Source: Scolanthus callimorphus (taxonomy: Eukaryota > Cnidaria > Anthozoa > Actiniaria > Edwardsiidae). From it: a stretch of 64,000 bases of DNA. The DNA is taken from assembly GCA_033964015.1 (NCBI GenBank), contig CM066925.1, forward strand, positions 9,470,204 to 9,534,203, given 5' to 3'. How positions within the stretch are numbered: the stretch's first letter is position 1; each line of letters opens with the position of its first letter. The position numbers were made by a program, and so were the translations under genes. A model generated the notes under the pieces. The model was not told the origin of the DNA and searched no databases. It worked only from the letters and a program-made list of their open reading frames with translations. Of the stretch, positions 60,996-64,000 are shown one piece after another.

Positions 60996-63695
60996 GTATG
61001 CATAGTGCGATAAAATTCACCTAATTAAAAAAGTGTGCCTTTAAAAGGGAAAAGAAAGAAAGGGCCTTCTCATTGTGAGGTAACTCAAAGTGGTTTAAAA
61101 ACAGAACCGCTAGACAAATAGATGTTGGAGGACTTTAGGATGGCGCAAAATGCCCCCGTAGATGAGTTATGCCTGGTGCACACTTGCGACATAACGACAT
61201 AAGAAAAATATCATGCGAAAAATATTGAGTGGTTTCCAAACGTTGAAAGACAAAACAAAAACAAAAAAATAACAAGTGATTGCTTTGGTAAAGTAATCTA
61301 ATGATGATCAATGGAAAATATCCATGATTTCAGTTGTTTTCTCGTGCTTTTTTCGTATCAATATAAATATATATATCCTTATGTCGTTGTCGCTAGTGTG
61401 CACCGGGCTTAACACCGCAACATTGCCGTATCTAATGTGTTTTAAACCGCGATCCTGTAAGTTTATGAACGAGATTTCGTTCACCGTGTGATTTGACAAT
61501 AACGTAGTACCACAATTGTTTTCAGCAGGAAAAAGCTGCCATTAGCGCAAACCTTGTGCCCCCATCCCTTCCCACTTTGTCAATCACCTTGGTTGATAAA
61601 CGTTTTCGTTTGTTTACCTCAGGCTCCATATGCTACACGAACTGGAAGAAAGTGTCAAGATCCTACTGAAAAGTGGGCAGGGGGATAATTTTGACACTTC
61701 GCCGGTTGTGAAGGGTTGGAAATCCCGCTTTCAGATAACTCAGGTACATTGAAAACATTATTAAGTCGAAGACGTATGAAGATTGCTTATTCAGTCAGTT
61801 TATGTTAGAAAAACCTCGCCATGCCCAAAACTTTTTGAATAGGAACCAAATCGAGAGTTAAAGATGTCACAAACACCATTATGCTTACGTGTGCTTGTAC
61901 GTATTGAAAATTCTTGCATATTCTATTTTTGCTTCACTTTGTCCATAGAAATCTTTCCGCACAAGGGAAGCCATAGTGAATCTCCGTCGGATTATGCTTA
62001 ATCTGTTTCCAAGGTAAAAGTACTTTGGTTCTCGTAGGAGCATCATCATCTCGTTGTATACAGGGAATTTCTGCAGAGACCCATCCATGTGAAAAGCTGA
62101 ATTTCACATATTAGAAGAATAGGAAATGAAATTTCAATTCCCCTTACATTAGCGCGCGCTTTTTGAACGAGCTCGAGCATTTTCTGTTCATATTTGTCCA
62201 ACTTTTTCGGCGAAAAAATTTCTAGATAGCTGAACGGTATTTCTAACTATTGACAGTGAAATGAAACTCAAATTCGTGCAAAAAAAGTAGCATTTTGCTA
62301 GCTCTTTTCGAGCCGTCAAGACCACAAAATATTGACGACTCACAACAACACAGGGTGAATCGTGATACTAAGCCATAGCTCACTCTTGCTTGAATATTTC
62401 ACGCTACTGACTTGTGAAACGATTGTTTTCTTTATTTTCAGCTCGGATGTTTTAAAACAGGAACAAGGTGCAAGCTGGTTGCAAAGTGCGAAAGTTGCTC
62501 GCAAGTAAGTAAATTCATACAAATCTATAGTGTTTTTATCTATTATCAAGAGGATGGAACTGGATTGCGATTTCAACTATTTGATTGTCAGGCAAGGTGC
62601 GAGTGCCCCTTTAATGTGAGATGTCACTATTACTTGTTCTCTGCTCTTCAGGGCGGGTCATGTCCAGACGGCGTTCAGCTCGCTACTCAATGCCAGTAAC
62701 TACTGTTTGCCGAACTTATGTCTGGAACAAGCTAAATGGTCCTGGAGTATGGTAAGTCAGCAATATCTAGCTGCTATTTTATATTCGTCTTCTCTCCATG
62801 CTGTAATTCTGATACAACCACTAGTGGTTGTAACTAATTTGCATAGCAACTTTCATGAAACTTATCTTGAAGTTTCTCTGCCAAATTTACAAGATTTTTA
62901 AAACAGCGGACACTAGAAGCGATTAATTTTTTTAAGTAGTCATTACAACATTCGCATCCGTGTATCAAATTTACATCACTCGCGCTACGCGGTCTGTGAA
63001 TCTTATTGTGTTTCTATTGTGTTGTTCTTATTAATTATTCATGTATTTTTTTAAACAATACATACATAGACTTTATTTAACCATGGTAAAAACACTGTAA
63101 AGATAGTTACAGTGACATTTAAAAATATACAATGAACAGTACTGTTTTACAGATTTGCCGTGGGAGAGCTGGCTCTAGAAAGCGTTATTCTCGAATTTTG
63201 CAATTTTGTCAGTGAGTCAGTGGTGCGCAATTCAGGTGGCAGATCATTCCACAAGATGGCACCACTGTAGCTAACGGACCGATTCATATAGTCAGTACGT
63301 GGCTTTGGAACGGCTGCCTTTAAATATAATAGTATTATTACAAAATTGATTACTGCAAATTCTCATTTTGCCGTCCAAGATTTATGAAGGCGGAAATACC
63401 TTAGCCATATTTTCGCCTGCTTGACACAGTTTGCCACACAAACGCAACTCAGACAGAATAACTTGTCGAAACTTTTGGAATTGACGCTCAAGAAATTGTA
63501 CTCCGTGAAAAAATGAGCTGACCCGACGAAAATTTGTGCCACCCAATGACATTTCCCTGAAAACCCGGTGGGAATCTAGATTTCGTCGGGTCTGTTACAG
63601 AGGGATGTTCCATCCATTTTTACTTATTTTGATGCTGTAATTATCTCGTAGGGAAATACCCATCAAGCTCTGTTGTGCCTTCAAAAAGGAGTGAG
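60880..63695 (+). CDS. ATR: ATR kinase, FAT-domain segment (partial gene, 6 exons)
   Basis: Exons 60880-60995, 61623-61743, 61949-62013, 62442-62504, 62652-62751, 63652-63695; 509 bases, all phases compatible, GT-AG. They encode about 169 residues of the helical FAT region that precedes the kinase domain: QIGPLSAASMESGAYQRGYE, LHMLHELEESVKILL, WKSRFQITQ, FRTREAIVNLRRIM, WLQSAKVARK, AGHVQTAFSSLLNAS, EQAKWSWSM, NTHQALLCLQKGV. This order matches ATR (PIKK family; senses RPA-coated DNA with ATRIP and signals through CHK1 in the nucleus). The start, HEAT repeats and kinase domain are outside the window or not found. Confidence 0.9.
61168..61411. mobile_element. MITE family M1, copy 3
   Basis: GCCTGGTGCACACTTGCGAC at the left and GTCGCTAGTGTGCACCGGGC at the right; ATR intron. 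Confidence 0.82.
61623..61743 (+). CDS. ATR: ATR FAT exon b
   Basis: LHMLHELEESVKILLKSGQG, then VVKGWKSRFQITQ. Completes the split arginine codon of exon a; phase 0 out. Confidence 0.9.
61949..62013 (+). CDS. ATR: ATR FAT exon c
   Basis: KSFRTREAIVNLRRIMLNLF then P; matches the NSYRAKEPILALRRALL-type helix. Phase 2 out. Confidence 0.88.
62442..62504 (+). CDS. ATR: ATR FAT exon d
   Basis: SDVLKQEQGASWLQSAKVAR, equivalent to the family's CWLQSARVARKAGH block. Phase 2 in and out. Confidence 0.88.
62652..62751 (+). CDS. ATR: ATR FAT exon e
   Basis: AGHVQTAFSSLLNASNYCLP, then CLEQAKWSWSM. Phase 0 out at GTAAGT. Confidence 0.9.
63060..63330 (-). mobile_element. 5'-truncated LINE C-terminus
   Basis: Minus frame reads VPKPRTDYMNRSVSYSGAIL, WNDLPPELRTTDSLTKLQNS: the GAxLWNxLP C-terminal motif of CR1/Rex-like LINEs. 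A short (ATGT)n-like tail lies near 63,055-63,068. ATR intron. Confidence 0.8.
63652..63695 (+). CDS. ATR: ATR FAT exon f
   Basis: GNTHQALLCLQKGV plus two bases, before GTAAGG; matches the GD.HQALIVLQKG segment. The next exon is beyond the window. Confidence 0.87.
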
Positions 63696-64000
63696 GTAAG
63701 GGAGGACCGATGGCGTTTTTCGCTTGGTATGAGTATTACCTTTGAGGGGTCTCGCGGGGAAAAAATTCGTATCGCGTCACAATTTACACCACAAACGTCG
63801 TTCATATATCATTTTAAAGCTAAAAGATTGGTCTATCTGATAGTGATGAATACTTTTGTTTTCATTATATTGTACATGAACATATATTTTGTTAGCTCTA
63901 AAGAAAAAACGACCGACTTTCCTTAAAAAGTTCCATCTTCCAATTAAATTGCACAGCTCCAAATATAAGCAAAATCTATTCTTTAGAAGGCGATCTGAAA
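63696..64000 (+). other. ATR: ATR intron, runs off window
   Basis: No further exon recognised before the end. Confidence 0.6.

Overview
The window is intron-rich eukaryotic DNA from an animal. It carries two complete genes and part of a third, embedded in very repeat-dense sequence. Metazoan origin is secure: there is a Mind bomb type E3 ligase, LACTB2, and an ATR FAT-domain segment, all with GT-AG introns and matching exon phases. The AT-rich background, compact exons, many foldback/MITE elements and CR1-like LINE tails suggest a cnidarian, most likely an anthozoan (coral or sea anemone). That placement is inference, not proof.

Layout. (1) 1-5,000: mostly foldback repeats, a LINE 3' end (3,890-4,381), and one candidate orphan terminal exon of an unknown plus-strand gene (1,660-1,888). 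(2) 5,005-10,773, minus strand: LACTB2, a metallo-beta-lactamase-fold endoribonuclease, in seven exons. It has a GC-AG first intron, a one-base frameshift in exon 4 at an A run, and a possible 37-nt last intron. (3) 10,774-12,231: the shared head-to-head promoter interval of LACTB2 and MIB2, most of it occupied by an 833-bp terminal-inverted-repeat element. (4) 12,232-36,951, plus strand: MIB2 (mind bomb 2), 19 exons that join without a phase conflict into 1,111 residues. Domain order is MIB/HERC2, ZZ finger, MIB/HERC2, two repeat domains, about nine ankyrin repeats, a 194-residue proline-rich linker, and two RING fingers. Its introns hold a 1.8-kb purine array (intron 2), a 1.25-kb pyrimidine array (intron 9), a 50-bp minisatellite built from the intron 13/exon 14 boundary, LINE fragments and many MITEs. 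(5) 36,952-42,900: repeats only (MITEs, CRE-palindrome elements, a long hairpin). (6) 42,946-60,018: a nested composite of three copies of a roughly 1.8-3 kb segment, a giant interrupted inverted repeat centred near 56,395, a 1.19-kb tandem duplication, 44-bp minisatellites, and decayed Ty3/gypsy retrotransposon pieces whose RNase H/integrase core is replaced by the minisatellite. (7) 60,880-63,695, plus strand: six consecutive exons of the ATR kinase FAT domain, running off the window.

The three genes have no obvious common pathway: LACTB2 acts in mitochondrial RNA turnover, MIB2 in ubiquitylation and Notch-ligand signalling, ATR in DNA-damage signalling. LACTB2 and MIB2 are divergent neighbours and may share a promoter region. 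I saw no CRISPR array, operon or prokaryotic system. The most unusual features are structural: the splice-site minisatellite upstream of MIB2 exon 14 and the gypsy/minisatellite inverted composite. All exon coordinates were read by hand from splice consensus, reading phase and remembered family sequence; no alignment or transcript data were available.
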